From positions 434,001-498,000 of the forward strand of contig NZ_JBHJHP010000003.1 of NCBI RefSeq assembly GCF_042219855.1: a stretch of DNA of 64,000 nucleotides, read 5' to 3'. This document shows, in pieces, positions 9,791 to 17,232 of this stretch. A model generated the notes under the pieces. That model was not told where the DNA came from. It made no database searches and saw nothing but the letters and a program-made list of their open reading frames with translations. The translations under genes and the position numbers were made by a program. The stretch is from JBHJHP01 sp042219855. GTDB taxonomy: Bacteria > Bacteroidota > Bacteroidia > Bacteroidales > UBA5342. Each line of letters begins with the position of its first letter. Position 1 is the stretch's first letter.

Positions 9791-11911
9791 TTACCGGATT
9801 ATTTTCATCTCGTCAAGCAGATATCCGGCGGCTGCAAATTTATCAATAATAAAGAGAATATACCTGATGTCGACCGTAATATTACGGCAGATCTCCGGAT
9901 TATAGTAAAGATCGCTCATAACACCATCCCAGGCCCTGTCGAAATTTAGACCAATAAGTTCACCGTTAGCATTAAATACCGGGCTGCCTGAATTACCACC
10001 CGTGGTATGATTTGTTGCCACAAAATCAATGTGGAGCTGTCCGTTCTCACCATAGGCGCCAAAATCACCTTCTTTTAAAAGCCTGCGTAATCTGTCCGGC
10101 ACGTTGTAGTCATAAATTTCAGGATCATCTTTTTGCAGGATTCCCTCTGAAGTTGTGTAATATTTGTAATGGACCCCATCTTTGGGATCATATCCCTTGA
10201 CTTTTCCATAGGAAACCCGCATGGTGGAATTGGCATCAGGAAAAAATACCTTATCGGGTTCATAAGCCATAAGTGCTTTCATGTAAATTCGGTCAAGACT
10301 GTCTAAGGAAGCTTTCATAGACCTTACTTCAGGCAACAGCTGATCGTAATATATGCCGGAATACTCTGAGTAGGCTATTCTGAAGGGATCTTTTTCAAGT
10401 TTACGGATCACTTTATCACTGCCATTGGAATAGGCAGCGATCCAGAGCGTATCATCAATTATACTTTGCTTGTAGAGATAATCTGTTATTTTATCAATGT
10501 CACCTTTTTTTCTGTTGTAAACGGATTTTAGCGTTGCCGGAACAATGCCCTGATTGGGATATTTATACAGGTAAGTCAATAAATGTTTTGTCAGGTCCCG
10601 GTCCACTGCAACGTCATAATCTTTGTAAAACTCCCTGAGTTCCTTATCAGAAGCTCTTGTGTTACCCTTTTCTGCCTTTATCAGCAGGGTTTGAATGGCG
10701 TTTGCTTTACTGAAGCATTCCATACTGTTTCTCCCAAACAGTTCACGCAATACATTGGCATCAGTATTTATCGATTCATATGCAGCGTAATATGTTTTGT
10801 ACTGATCCAGTATAGTTTTGTATGCTGCTGTATTGTCTGCCCAGCTTTGAAATCCTTTTTCAAACTCTTCTTTTTTATGAATAACATCAAACCGGTCTAA
10901 TCCGTTTATTTCTCCTCGCCAGCGTTTCCAGGAATTGCTCAGGCTGGCTTCCTTGTCAGCGTATTTAATTCGTCGTGCCGGATCAAAATCCATATGGTAG
11001 TTAATCACCTCCAGTTTGCGGTCCCTGACCTCAATTAACTTTGGATAGAGCTGGTCGTGAAGCATCTTCAGGTGATAGGATGTTTTATATTCCTGCGTTG
11101 TGCCGGGGTAACCGAAAACCATGGTAAAATCATCTTCATGCACCCCTTTCAATGAAACAGGGAAGGAGTAAGCCGGTCTATATGGCACATTGTCATCCGA
11201 ATAATCTTTCGGGCTATTATTGGCATCTGCATATATTCTGAACACACTGAAATCACCACCGTGCCGTGGCCACATCCAGTTATCTGTATTTCCTCCAAAA
11301 CCTCCAACTGAGGAGGGAGGTGCGCCAACAAGACGGACATCGGTATACACTTCATAAATAAACAGGAAAAACTGATTACCTTCAAAAAATGCATTGACAT
11401 CGGCTTTGTAATGCGAACCTTTTACTGCCCTGTTAATCAGGGTGTCACTGTTTGTCTTTATAATTTTATCGCGTGTATCTGGGGTCATATTATTTTCCAC
11501 ACCCCGGAGCACATCCGCTGTTACATCGCGCATTTCCTTTAAGAAAGTGACCGAAAGGCCAGGATTCGGTAGTTCTTCATCACGACTCATTGCCCAGAAA
11601 CCATCGGTCAGATAGTCGTGTTCAACCGTGCTGTGCCGTTGTATATATTTAAAACCGCAATGGTGATTTGTAAATACAAGTCCTTCAGCAGAGACCACTA
11701 CACCACTGCAGCCGCCTCCGAATTTGACCACACCGTCTTTCATCGATGCCTGATTCACACTGTAAACGTCCTCTGCCGTGAGTTTAAAGCCATCGGCCTG
11801 CATCTCACCGATATTATATTGTTCAATGAGTAATGGAAGCCACATGCCTTCTTTGGCAATGGCAGAAAACGATAAAGTTGTTGCAAGAAATAAAAGTAAG
11901 ATGTGTTTCAT
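9791..11911 (-). CDS. dpp11: S46 dipeptidyl-peptidase, Asp/Glu-specific (DPP11 type)
   Basis: A 706-residue periplasmic serine exopeptidase of family S46 (DPP7/DPP11) with a signal peptide (first about 19 residues). The chymotrypsin-like triad is visible: His84 in TNHHC, Asp220 in RHGGDFS, and Ser641 in TGGNSGSP. The residue 18 positions after the catalytic Ser is Arg659 (LNFDRAWDG). In Porphyromonas gingivalis DPP11 the equivalent Arg673 selects Asp/Glu at P1, whereas DPP7 has Gly there. The enzyme therefore probably releases dipeptides ending in Asp or Glu for amino-acid-based metabolism. It follows maf by 6 bp in the same run. Confidence 0.93.
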   Translation of the reverse strand: MKHILLLFLATTLSFSAIAKEGMWLPLLIEQYNIGEMQADGFKLTAEDVYSVNQASMKDGVVKFGGGCSGVVVSAEGLVFTNHHCGFKYIQRHSTVEHDYLTDGFWAMSRDEELPNPGLSVTFLKEMRDVTADVLRGVENNMTPDTRDKIIKTNSDTLINRAVKGSHYKADVNAFFEGNQFFLFIYEVYTDVRLVGAPPSSVGGFGGNTDNWMWPRHGGDFSVFRIYADANNSPKDYSDDNVPYRPAYSFPVSLKGVHEDDFTMVFGYPGTTQEYKTSYHLKMLHDQLYPKLIEVRDRKLEVINYHMDFDPARRIKYADKEASLSNSWKRWRGEINGLDRFDVIHKKEEFEKGFQSWADNTAAYKTILDQYKTYYAAYESINTDANVLRELFGRNSMECFSKANAIQTLLIKAEKGNTRASDKELREFYKDYDVAVDRDLTKHLLTYLYKYPNQGIVPATLKSVYNRKKGDIDKITDYLYKQSIIDDTLWIAAYSNGSDKVIRKLEKDPFRIAYSEYSGIYYDQLLPEVRSMKASLDSLDRIYMKALMAYEPDKVFFPDANSTMRVSYGKVKGYDPKDGVHYKYYTTSEGILQKDDPEIYDYNVPDRLRRLLKEGDFGAYGENGQLHIDFVATNHTTGGNSGSPVFNANGELIGLNFDRAWDGVMSDLYYNPEICRNITVDIRYILFIIDKFAAAGYLLDEMKIIR

Positions 11912-11917
11912 CTGGAA

Positions 11918-12508
11918 TTAGAATTTTTTAAGTTCCTGATAGAGTTTTTGAACCGGGAGTCCCATCACATTATAGAATGATCCGTTAATTTTTTCGACGC
12001 CTATAAAACCTATCCATTCCTGAATGCCGTATGCACCGGCCTTATCAAATGGACGAAAGTTATCAACGTAGTAGGTTGTTTCCTGGGGTGTTAATCTGCA
12101 AAATGTGACATCAGAAACACTGGAGAAAGCCACTTGTTTATGTTTTGTGGTCAGGCAAACCCCGGTAATGACCTCGTGTGTTTTACCCGATAAAAGCGTG
12201 AGCATATCTATGGCGTCCTGTCTGTCTGTCGGTTTGTTGAGTATGTCTGAACCGGAAATAACAACCGTGTCCGCTGTTATGATCAGTTCATTATCGGCCA
12301 TGCTTTTTCTGTAATGCGCTGCTTTTTTTTGAGCCAGAAATTCGGCAACGCTGGCCGGATGAAGATCATGTGGAAACGATTCATCCAAATCATGGTCGGC
12401 TCTCGTGTTAAATATAATTCCAAGTCCTTTCAATAACTCCTTTCGGCGAGGAGAACCGGATGCAAGAATAATCTGATATTTTTCAAGATTAATTAAGGGT
12501 GAACTCAT
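11918..12508 (-). CDS. maf: Maf-family nucleoside triphosphate pyrophosphatase
   Basis: A 196-residue cytosolic house-cleaning enzyme that hydrolyses dTTP/UTP and modified nucleotides to monophosphates. The Maf motifs are present in order: ILASGSPRRKELLKGLG at the N-terminus, ITADTVV, GKTHEVITGV, and GAYGIQEWIGFIGVEKINGS near the C-terminus. The YGIQE motif fits the YhdE (dTTP/UTP) subgroup rather than the m7GTP subgroup. Its ATG overlaps the stop of the UbiA-like gene by 4 bp (ATGA), a strong sign of translational coupling. Confidence 0.93.
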   Translation of the reverse strand: MSSPLINLEKYQIILASGSPRRKELLKGLGIIFNTRADHDLDESFPHDLHPASVAEFLAQKKAAHYRKSMADNELIITADTVVISGSDILNKPTDRQDAIDMLTLLSGKTHEVITGVCLTTKHKQVAFSSVSDVTFCRLTPQETTYYVDNFRPFDKAGAYGIQEWIGFIGVEKINGSFYNVMGLPVQKLYQELKKF

Positions 12509-13488
12509 TGAATCATCAGGTTAAAAAACGGAATAGCAAATTCTTTGGCTATTAAAAGATAGACAGGGATGGTAAACATGGTTCCGGCAAACATAATAAA
12601 TTTCATAATATTGCCTGCCAGACGAAATTCACCGGGTTTGTGAGCCTTGTAAAATGTGATGGCAAAATACAGGAAGGGAAATATTAATGCCAGGAAGAAG
12701 TAAAACAGAACAAATTTATTCTCGATTGTTACCTGATACTGACTGAATTTATAAATCATGTATCCGGCGGTTAATGAGGTTAATGCCAATACTATGATTT
12801 TAGTCCAGAATTGTCCCAGTACAATGGGTACGGTATTACATTCCAGTTCGCGGTCGCCTTCCTCGTCTTCCATATCTTTCACAAGTTCCCGGATCAAAGT
12901 GGTAAAAAAGGCAAAAAGACTAAAGATAACCCCCCAGTTAAAAATAAGTCGGATCAGTCCGTTTTCGATGTACTCTGTACCGAATTTAAACCGCAGGAAG
13001 TAAACTTCGAAAAGTACTATGGTCATGGGAACCAGTGCGCTGCAAAGCGATACTATGATATTCCCGATGAGAAACTGCCGTTTGTAAACCGATGAATAAA
13101 ACCACAACAGACCCGGAATAAACAGAAAGATAACCGCAATGGCATAACTGTGAGCCCGCCAGCTGAGCAGGAGGCCTATGGCAACACCAACACCTGTAAG
13201 TACCTGGTGCAGGGTCATGGCAAGTTTCCTGGAAATTACCTTTCCCACAATGACCTCATCAGGTTTGTTGATTTCGTCAATGCGCGTATCGAAGTAATCG
13301 TTGATGATGTAACCACCGGCAGCAATGAACACTGTAGCTGCAACCAATAACCCGAAATAGATATTGCCCGTTGCCAGATCAGTCTTAAAAATAGCCAGCA
13401 GCGGATAGAGGATGGCATATCGTACAATCACCTGAATAAGAATGATGAATGCCAGATTCTTAACGCGTATAAGTTTTAAAAAATTCAT
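12505..13488 (-). CDS. UbiA-family prenyltransferase (geranylgeranylglycerol-phosphate synthase-like)
   Basis: A 327-residue integral membrane prenyltransferase with about eight or nine helices. The first aspartate-rich motif is INDYFDTRIDEINKPDE and the second is KDMEDEEGDRELE; both bind prenyl diphosphate through Mg2+. This Bacteroidetes type is usually annotated as geranylgeranylglycerol-phosphate geranylgeranyltransferase, but the real acceptor is uncertain and a quinone-like acceptor is possible. It heads the run ubiA-like, maf, dpp11, TonB receptor, rsmE. A TAnnTTTG box lies 7 nt upstream of its ATG. Confidence 0.9.
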   Translation of the reverse strand: MNFLKLIRVKNLAFIILIQVIVRYAILYPLLAIFKTDLATGNIYFGLLVAATVFIAAGGYIINDYFDTRIDEINKPDEVIVGKVISRKLAMTLHQVLTGVGVAIGLLLSWRAHSYAIAVIFLFIPGLLWFYSSVYKRQFLIGNIIVSLCSALVPMTIVLFEVYFLRFKFGTEYIENGLIRLIFNWGVIFSLFAFFTTLIRELVKDMEDEEGDRELECNTVPIVLGQFWTKIIVLALTSLTAGYMIYKFSQYQVTIENKFVLFYFFLALIFPFLYFAITFYKAHKPGEFRLAGNIMKFIMFAGTMFTIPVYLLIAKEFAIPFFNLMIQ

Positions 13489-13495
13489 TGGGTAT

Positions 13496-13503
13496 CAAAA
13501 GTA
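13496..13503 (-). promoter_or_regulatory. -7 box of the UbiA-like gene, nearly leaderless
   Basis: On the minus strand TACTTTTG matches TAnnTTTG and is followed by only 7 nt before the ATG at 13488. Transcription would begin at or immediately before the start codon. Confidence 0.5.
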
Positions 13504-13600
13504 AGAAATTAAACCAAATCCGAAAATGATTGGATTGCTTTTAAATCATTTTAAAGATTGTATTGCTTATCAAGTTGCTGTTTATTCACCTGTTGATTTT

Positions 13601-13634
13601 ATTAAATTTGACATTGCGTGTTCGCAATGCGTAA
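13601..13634. repeat. Left degenerate repeat beside higBA, with hairpin
   Basis: The 18-mer ATTAAATTTGACATTGCG at 13601-13618 recurs with one mismatch at 14520-14537. The next 18 positions of the two copies still agree at 11 sites. This copy contains a perfect 7-bp inverted repeat, CATTGCG-tgtt-CGCAATG (13612-13629). The two copies bracket the higBA genes. It could be an intergenic repeat family or the remnant ends of an insertion. Confidence 0.5.
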
Positions 13635-13678
13635 CGGAACCACCGAGAAACCTGAATAAATCTAAAAACGCATACACG

Positions 13679-13700
13679 AAGTTACCTTATTTGGTAACTT
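13679..13700. promoter_or_regulatory. Probable HigA operator palindrome
   Basis: Perfect inverted repeat AAGTTACC-ttattt-GGTAACTT immediately upstream of the higB -7 box, so it would cover the -33 region. Type II antitoxins autorepress through such palindromes, and the HTH antitoxin encoded just downstream is the expected ligand. Binding itself is inferred. Confidence 0.65.
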
Positions 13701-13705
13701 TATAT

Positions 13706-13713
13706 TATCTTTG
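13706..13713 (+). promoter_or_regulatory. -7 box of higBA (leaderless)
   Basis: TATCTTTG matches TAnnTTTG exactly. The higB ATG at 13720 follows after 6 nt, so the transcript would start at or next to the initiation codon. Confidence 0.6.
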
Positions 13714-13719
13714 TAATGC

Positions 13720-14031
13720 ATGAGAATAATAAAGGAAAAAACTTTAACAGAATATTGCAGGCTTAGTAGATATAATCAGGCGGAAGAATCTATAAGATCC
13801 TGGATTTATGAGGTTCGGTTCTCGACATGGAACAATGCTAACGAACTAAAATTGAAATACCACAATGCCAGTATAATAAGTTCAAAAAGGGTTGTGTTTA
13901 ATATTAAAGGCAATGATTTTCGGTTAATTGTTGATATTGAATATAAATTAAAGATTGTGTTTGTGGTTTGGTTTGGAACTCATGCGGAGTATGATAAAAT
14001 AGATGTAAAAACGATAAGTTATGAAAACTAA
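13720..14031 (+). CDS. higB: HigB-type mRNA interferase toxin
   Basis: A 103-residue RelE-superfamily toxin of the HigB_toxin type, a ribosome-dependent mRNA endonuclease. Diagnostic segments are NASIISSKRVVFNIKGNDFR, LIVDIEY and VWFGTHAEYDKID. It precedes its antitoxin, as is typical for HigBA, and overlaps it by 11 bp. It is more AT-rich than neighbouring housekeeping genes and lies between degenerate repeats, which suggests horizontal acquisition. The start ATG is preceded by a -7 box at 6 nt and an operator-like palindrome. Confidence 0.92.
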   Translation: MRIIKEKTLTEYCRLSRYNQAEESIRSWIYEVRFSTWNNANELKLKYHNASIISSKRVVFNIKGNDFRLIVDIEYKLKIVFVVWFGTHAEYDKIDVKTISYEN

Positions 14032-14485
14032 AATATTAAAAACAGAGCAGGAATATAATGAGGCTTGTGCACGTATATATGCGTTAATCAATAGTTCTGA
14101 AAATGCCATTGATCCGTATAGCCCGGAAGGTGAAGAGATGGAGCTCTTATCCTTGCTTGTGGAGAAATATGAGCAGGAACATTATTCAATAGAAGCACCA
14201 AATCCTATAGAAGCAATTAAGTTCAGAATGGAACAAATGAACTTAAAACAGGCAGACATTGCACCTTTGTTTGGTGGAAAAACGAGAGTTTCAGAAGTTT
14301 TAAGAGGGAAGCGGCCTTTAACCTTGAAAATGATAACTTTATTAAATCGGTATTTGGAAATACCCTTAGAATCATTGATTAGTGGTAAAAGTGTAAAACT
14401 TGAGCCTGAAAAAAGAGAAAAACTCTTGAATACTCCTTCTATTAAAGAATATTTTTCCGGAAGGGGTAACCCAGCAATAGGTTAA
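14021..14485 (+). CDS. higA: HigA-type antitoxin with XRE helix-turn-helix
   Basis: A 154-residue antitoxin that neutralises HigB and represses the operon. The N-terminal acidic helical part (about residues 1-65) is the likely toxin-binding region. The HTH is at about residues 67-120: IEAIKFRMEQMNLKQADIA, KTRVSEVLRGKRPLTLKMI, then LNRYLEIPLESLI. The C-terminus carries an extra EKREKLLNTPSIKEYF tail. It overlaps higB by 11 bp, so translation is coupled. Confidence 0.93.
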   Translation: MKTKILKTEQEYNEACARIYALINSSENAIDPYSPEGEEMELLSLLVEKYEQEHYSIEAPNPIEAIKFRMEQMNLKQADIAPLFGGKTRVSEVLRGKRPLTLKMITLLNRYLEIPLESLISGKSVKLEPEKREKLLNTPSIKEYFSGRGNPAIG

Positions 14486-14519
14486 TCGAAGTGGCTTTAA
14501 TGGTTATACTTAAGCTGTA

Positions 14520-14553
14520 ATTAAATTTGACATAGCGAGGGCGCTTTGCTTAA
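14520..14553. repeat. Right degenerate repeat beside higBA
   Basis: ATTAAATTTGACATAGCG (14520-14537) is a direct copy, with one mismatch, of the element at 13601. Weaker similarity continues to about 14553. It lies 35 bp after the higA stop. The two copies are in the same orientation. Confidence 0.5.
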
Positions 14554-14621
14554 TGAGGGAGTAAAAAATGGTCAAATTATTAGATATAAAAAAGTTAAGA
14601 TTGTAACAGGAGAGATAACGA

Positions 14622-15131
14622 ATGTCAATAAACCACTTAAATAAAAGTGATTATTTAAACATAATTAATAAAGTAATTGGTATTTTATCAATTCTACTTG
14701 GATTAATAATATTATCGCTTTTTATCTATATTTTCATTAAAGATATTCTTTCCCCGCCGGGTCGTATGGGAATTCTAGGATTTGCAAGTGATATGTATTT
14801 AGCATCCTGGGTGTATTCGGCAATTTTAGTTTATGCTGGTTTACTATTACTGAAAAGAAAGATAAAAGCTATTTATCTTTATCAATTTGTATTTATGGGA
14901 TTAATAATAGAATATGTATGCTACAAATTAGTCTTAGTCTTTCCACTTATTGATAGTCCATTTATATTGATTGTTTATTTGGGATTTTTTATTTATTTCA
15001 AGTTACCTGGTGCAATAAAAGTGATGGACGGTAATGTCATAAGAAATAATTATAAAGTTTTTGGGTTACAAGTTTTAATTAATGTTGGTCTGGTTGGTCT
15101 AGCTATTTTATATGATATGATAAAACACTAG
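14622..15131 (+). CDS. AT-rich integral membrane protein of unknown function
   Basis: A 169-residue protein with four predicted transmembrane helices, at about residues 15-38, 58-76, 85-105 and 112-132, plus a possible fifth near 145-165. I recognise no family. Its ATG follows an AGGAGAG purine stretch at 8 nt, a strong Shine-Dalgarno-like site that is unusual in this genome. Its base composition is clearly more AT-rich than the surrounding core genes. Together with the adjacent higBA module this points to an acquired island. Confidence 0.6.
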   Translation: MSINHLNKSDYLNIINKVIGILSILLGLIILSLFIYIFIKDILSPPGRMGILGFASDMYLASWVYSAILVYAGLLLLKRKIKAIYLYQFVFMGLIIEYVCYKLVLVFPLIDSPFILIVYLGFFIYFKLPGAIKVMDGNVIRNNYKVFGLQVLINVGLVGLAILYDMIKH

Positions 15132-15251
15132 CAGATTGTTTTTTTGTTGAATGTAGTGATAATTTGTTTTTACTCAGGGTTTGCACTTAGTTCGACCTAA
15201 TGTCTCCTTAAGTCCTAAGGAAAATCACTAATATTACAATTCACGAACAAC

Positions 15252-15322
15252 GCCTAACGTCTCACGATTTACGTCTCACGATGTCACCTGTAACCCGTCA
15301 CCCGTCACCTGTAACCCGTCAC
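15252..15322. repeat. Short tandem repeats overlapping the end of a phosphoesterase gene
   Basis: ACGTCTCACGATTT and ACGTCTCACGATGT occur in tandem at 15257-15284. They are followed by two identical 19-mers, GTCACCTGTAACCCGTCAC, at 15283-15301 and 15304-15322 (21 bp period). The second copy includes the stop codon of the minus-strand gene ending at 15319. Such slippage-type repeats occur between genes in Bacteroidetes. Confidence 0.7.
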
Positions 15323-16215
15323 TTCCCAACTTCCCATCCGTAATCCACGTATTCCCAGGTAAATCTGTCCCCATCCACTTTAAACAGTGCAAATCCTTCT
15401 TCCGTATCGCGGTTCGGGCCATTCCACCAGGCACCACAGATGGCACCGCCGGTAATATAATGGATGCCGTCAATATATACATCTTCAGCTATGTGCGTAT
15501 CTCCCTGCATTACCAGTTTCAGGTTATGGCCTTTAAACAGGTCAAGAATATCTTTTGAGTTGGCTACCACAAGGGATGAGTCGTTTCCTAAGGTACTGCC
15601 GTAATAAACCTGATTAAAAGTAGTTATAAAAGGAATATGCGTGGTAATGGCGATGGGTGTGTCTTTATCGGTTTTTGACAACTCTTTTTTGATCCATTCT
15701 TTTTGCTGGTCATCAATCCATCCAATATAACAGCCGTTATCATCCTTTTCCACAGAATTCAGAATAAAGAATTTCCAACCGTTGTAACGGAATGTATAAT
15801 AGGAATCACCAAGCCTTTTTTCGAACATTTTTTCGTTGTATTCCGGGTTTTGGCTTAGGTCAGTTTTTGTATTGCAGATACCGAATATTTCGTGATTGCC
15901 CATGGTATTATGAACCGGCATATTCAATTCGCGGCTTACACTTATATAAAGTTTATACAGTGAATCGGCTCTGCCATATGATTGCTTCAATGCATCCATG
16001 ATCAGATCGCCACCTGTAATTACAAAATCCGGTTGCAGATCATTAATTTCTGTAATAGCTTTTTCGAAACCTTCCACCGCATGCTTCTCCGGTTGAAGAT
16101 GAATGTCGGTCATAAAGACGAAACTGAACGGTTTGTTTTGCGATAAAACAGAATGGGAGATGATGAGTAACAGCGTAATGACCGTAAACAATTTAGTAGA
16201 CAGGTGTGCTTTCAT
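15319..16215 (-). CDS. Secreted calcineurin-like metallophosphoesterase
   Basis: A 298-residue exported metallophosphoesterase with signal peptide MKAHLSTKLFTVITLLLIIS. The binuclear metal motifs are complete: FMTDIH, GGDLIMD, GNHEI, THIPF and GDTH. It resembles the periplasmic purple-acid-phosphatase-like enzymes of Bacteroidetes, but its phosphate ester substrate is unknown. The last codons lie inside the tandem repeat at 15283-15322, so the 3' end could have been shaped by repeat slippage. Confidence 0.85.
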   Translation of the reverse strand: MKAHLSTKLFTVITLLLIISHSVLSQNKPFSFVFMTDIHLQPEKHAVEGFEKAITEINDLQPDFVITGGDLIMDALKQSYGRADSLYKLYISVSRELNMPVHNTMGNHEIFGICNTKTDLSQNPEYNEKMFEKRLGDSYYTFRYNGWKFFILNSVEKDDNGCYIGWIDDQQKEWIKKELSKTDKDTPIAITTHIPFITTFNQVYYGSTLGNDSSLVVANSKDILDLFKGHNLKLVMQGDTHIAEDVYIDGIHYITGGAICGAWWNGPNRDTEEGFALFKVDGDRFTWEYVDYGWEVGK

Positions 16216-16295
16216 ATTAAGATATCTAATTTATACTAAATGTATTAAAATGATTTTTCAAAACGGAAAAGTTTAAATTAAATTTTGATGACAGT

Positions 16296-17180
16296 TTATA
16301 AACCATCACTTCGTTTGCGTTTCCACCGACGATGTGACCAAAGCCAGTACTCCGGTTTTTCACGGATTGTTTTTTCCAGACGGTTCATATAACGTCTGGT
16401 AATTTCTCCATCTTCAAGAGTCGAAGGATCACTCACCAGTTCTTCTGTCCGTAATTCATAATATCCCCGTTTTATTTTCATAATCTCCAGGTAAATAACC
16501 GGAAGGTTATATTTACGGGCATATTTCTCAGGTCCGTGTAAACAAGGTGTTTCCTGATTCAGAAAATTTATCCAGTAGGCCTGATCCATGTGTTTAATTC
16601 CCGGACTCTGATCTGCTACAAGGATAAATGCTGCATGTTTATCGCAGTAATGCTGAAATATGTCTGAGGTATTTTTAATCTGATCCAGAACAGTGCCGTA
16701 ACGGCTTCGGTTTTTGTGAATAAATACATCGATGTGTGGATTCTTGATACGTTTGTTGATGGCTACAAATTTAAAGCCGGCTTGAAGAGGTGCTGATAGT
16801 GCACCCCATTCCCAGTTACCGTAATGGCCGGTAACCACTAATATGGATTGATTTGTGGATTCGTATGTTGAGAAACTTTCAGAATGTATCAGATGGTGTC
16901 TTTGGGTTATCGCTGCCGGGTTCATCCCAAAGGCTTTAAAACTTTCTACAAAGATGTCAGCCAGGTGATGATAGAATCGTTTTTCAATTCGTAGTCGTTC
17001 TTCATCTGTTTTCTCAGGAAATGAAGCGGCCAGGTTTGACCGTACAATATTTCTTCTGTATTTAAATCCATAATACAGAAAAACATATATTACATCTGCA
17101 AATGCATAAAATAAGGCAAATGGTATAAAAGATGTGAGTTTGGCAAAGATTTTCAACAATATATAAACCAGTCTACCCAA
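16296..17180 (-). CDS. LpxL/HtrB-family lipid A acyltransferase
   Basis: A 294-residue membrane-associated acyltransferase that adds a secondary acyl chain to lipid A or a related lipid. The N-terminal hydrophobic segment (about residues 5-38) anchors it. The catalytic HxxxxE-type motif is seen as TGHYGNWEWGAL, with ADQSPG further on. The initiation codon is TTG (17180): an in-frame stop lies four codons upstream and no ATG occurs until the body of the protein. It is the last gene of the amiC/MCE run, 52 bp after the MCE gene. Confidence 0.88.
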   Translation of the reverse strand: MGRLVYILLKIFAKLTSFIPFALFYAFADVIYVFLYYGFKYRRNIVRSNLAASFPEKTDEERLRIEKRFYHHLADIFVESFKAFGMNPAAITQRHHLIHSESFSTYESTNQSILVVTGHYGNWEWGALSAPLQAGFKFVAINKRIKNPHIDVFIHKNRSRYGTVLDQIKNTSDIFQHYCDKHAAFILVADQSPGIKHMDQAYWINFLNQETPCLHGPEKYARKYNLPVIYLEIMKIKRGYYELRTEELVSDPSTLEDGEITRRYMNRLEKTIREKPEYWLWSHRRWKRKRSDGL

Positions 17181-17232
17181 TGCAGTAACATTAATTAATG
17201 AAGACGCCAGGTCAATACATTTCCGGTAATCC

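Noticed and set aside
13526..13723. 65-codon plus-strand frame upstream of higB
   Set aside because: It runs through the repeat, operator and -7 box, has no family match and no ribosome-binding site.
15276..15482. 68-codon minus-strand frame with VTGDGLQVTS repeats
   Set aside because: It is the tandem DNA repeat read in a second frame across the phosphoesterase gene end.
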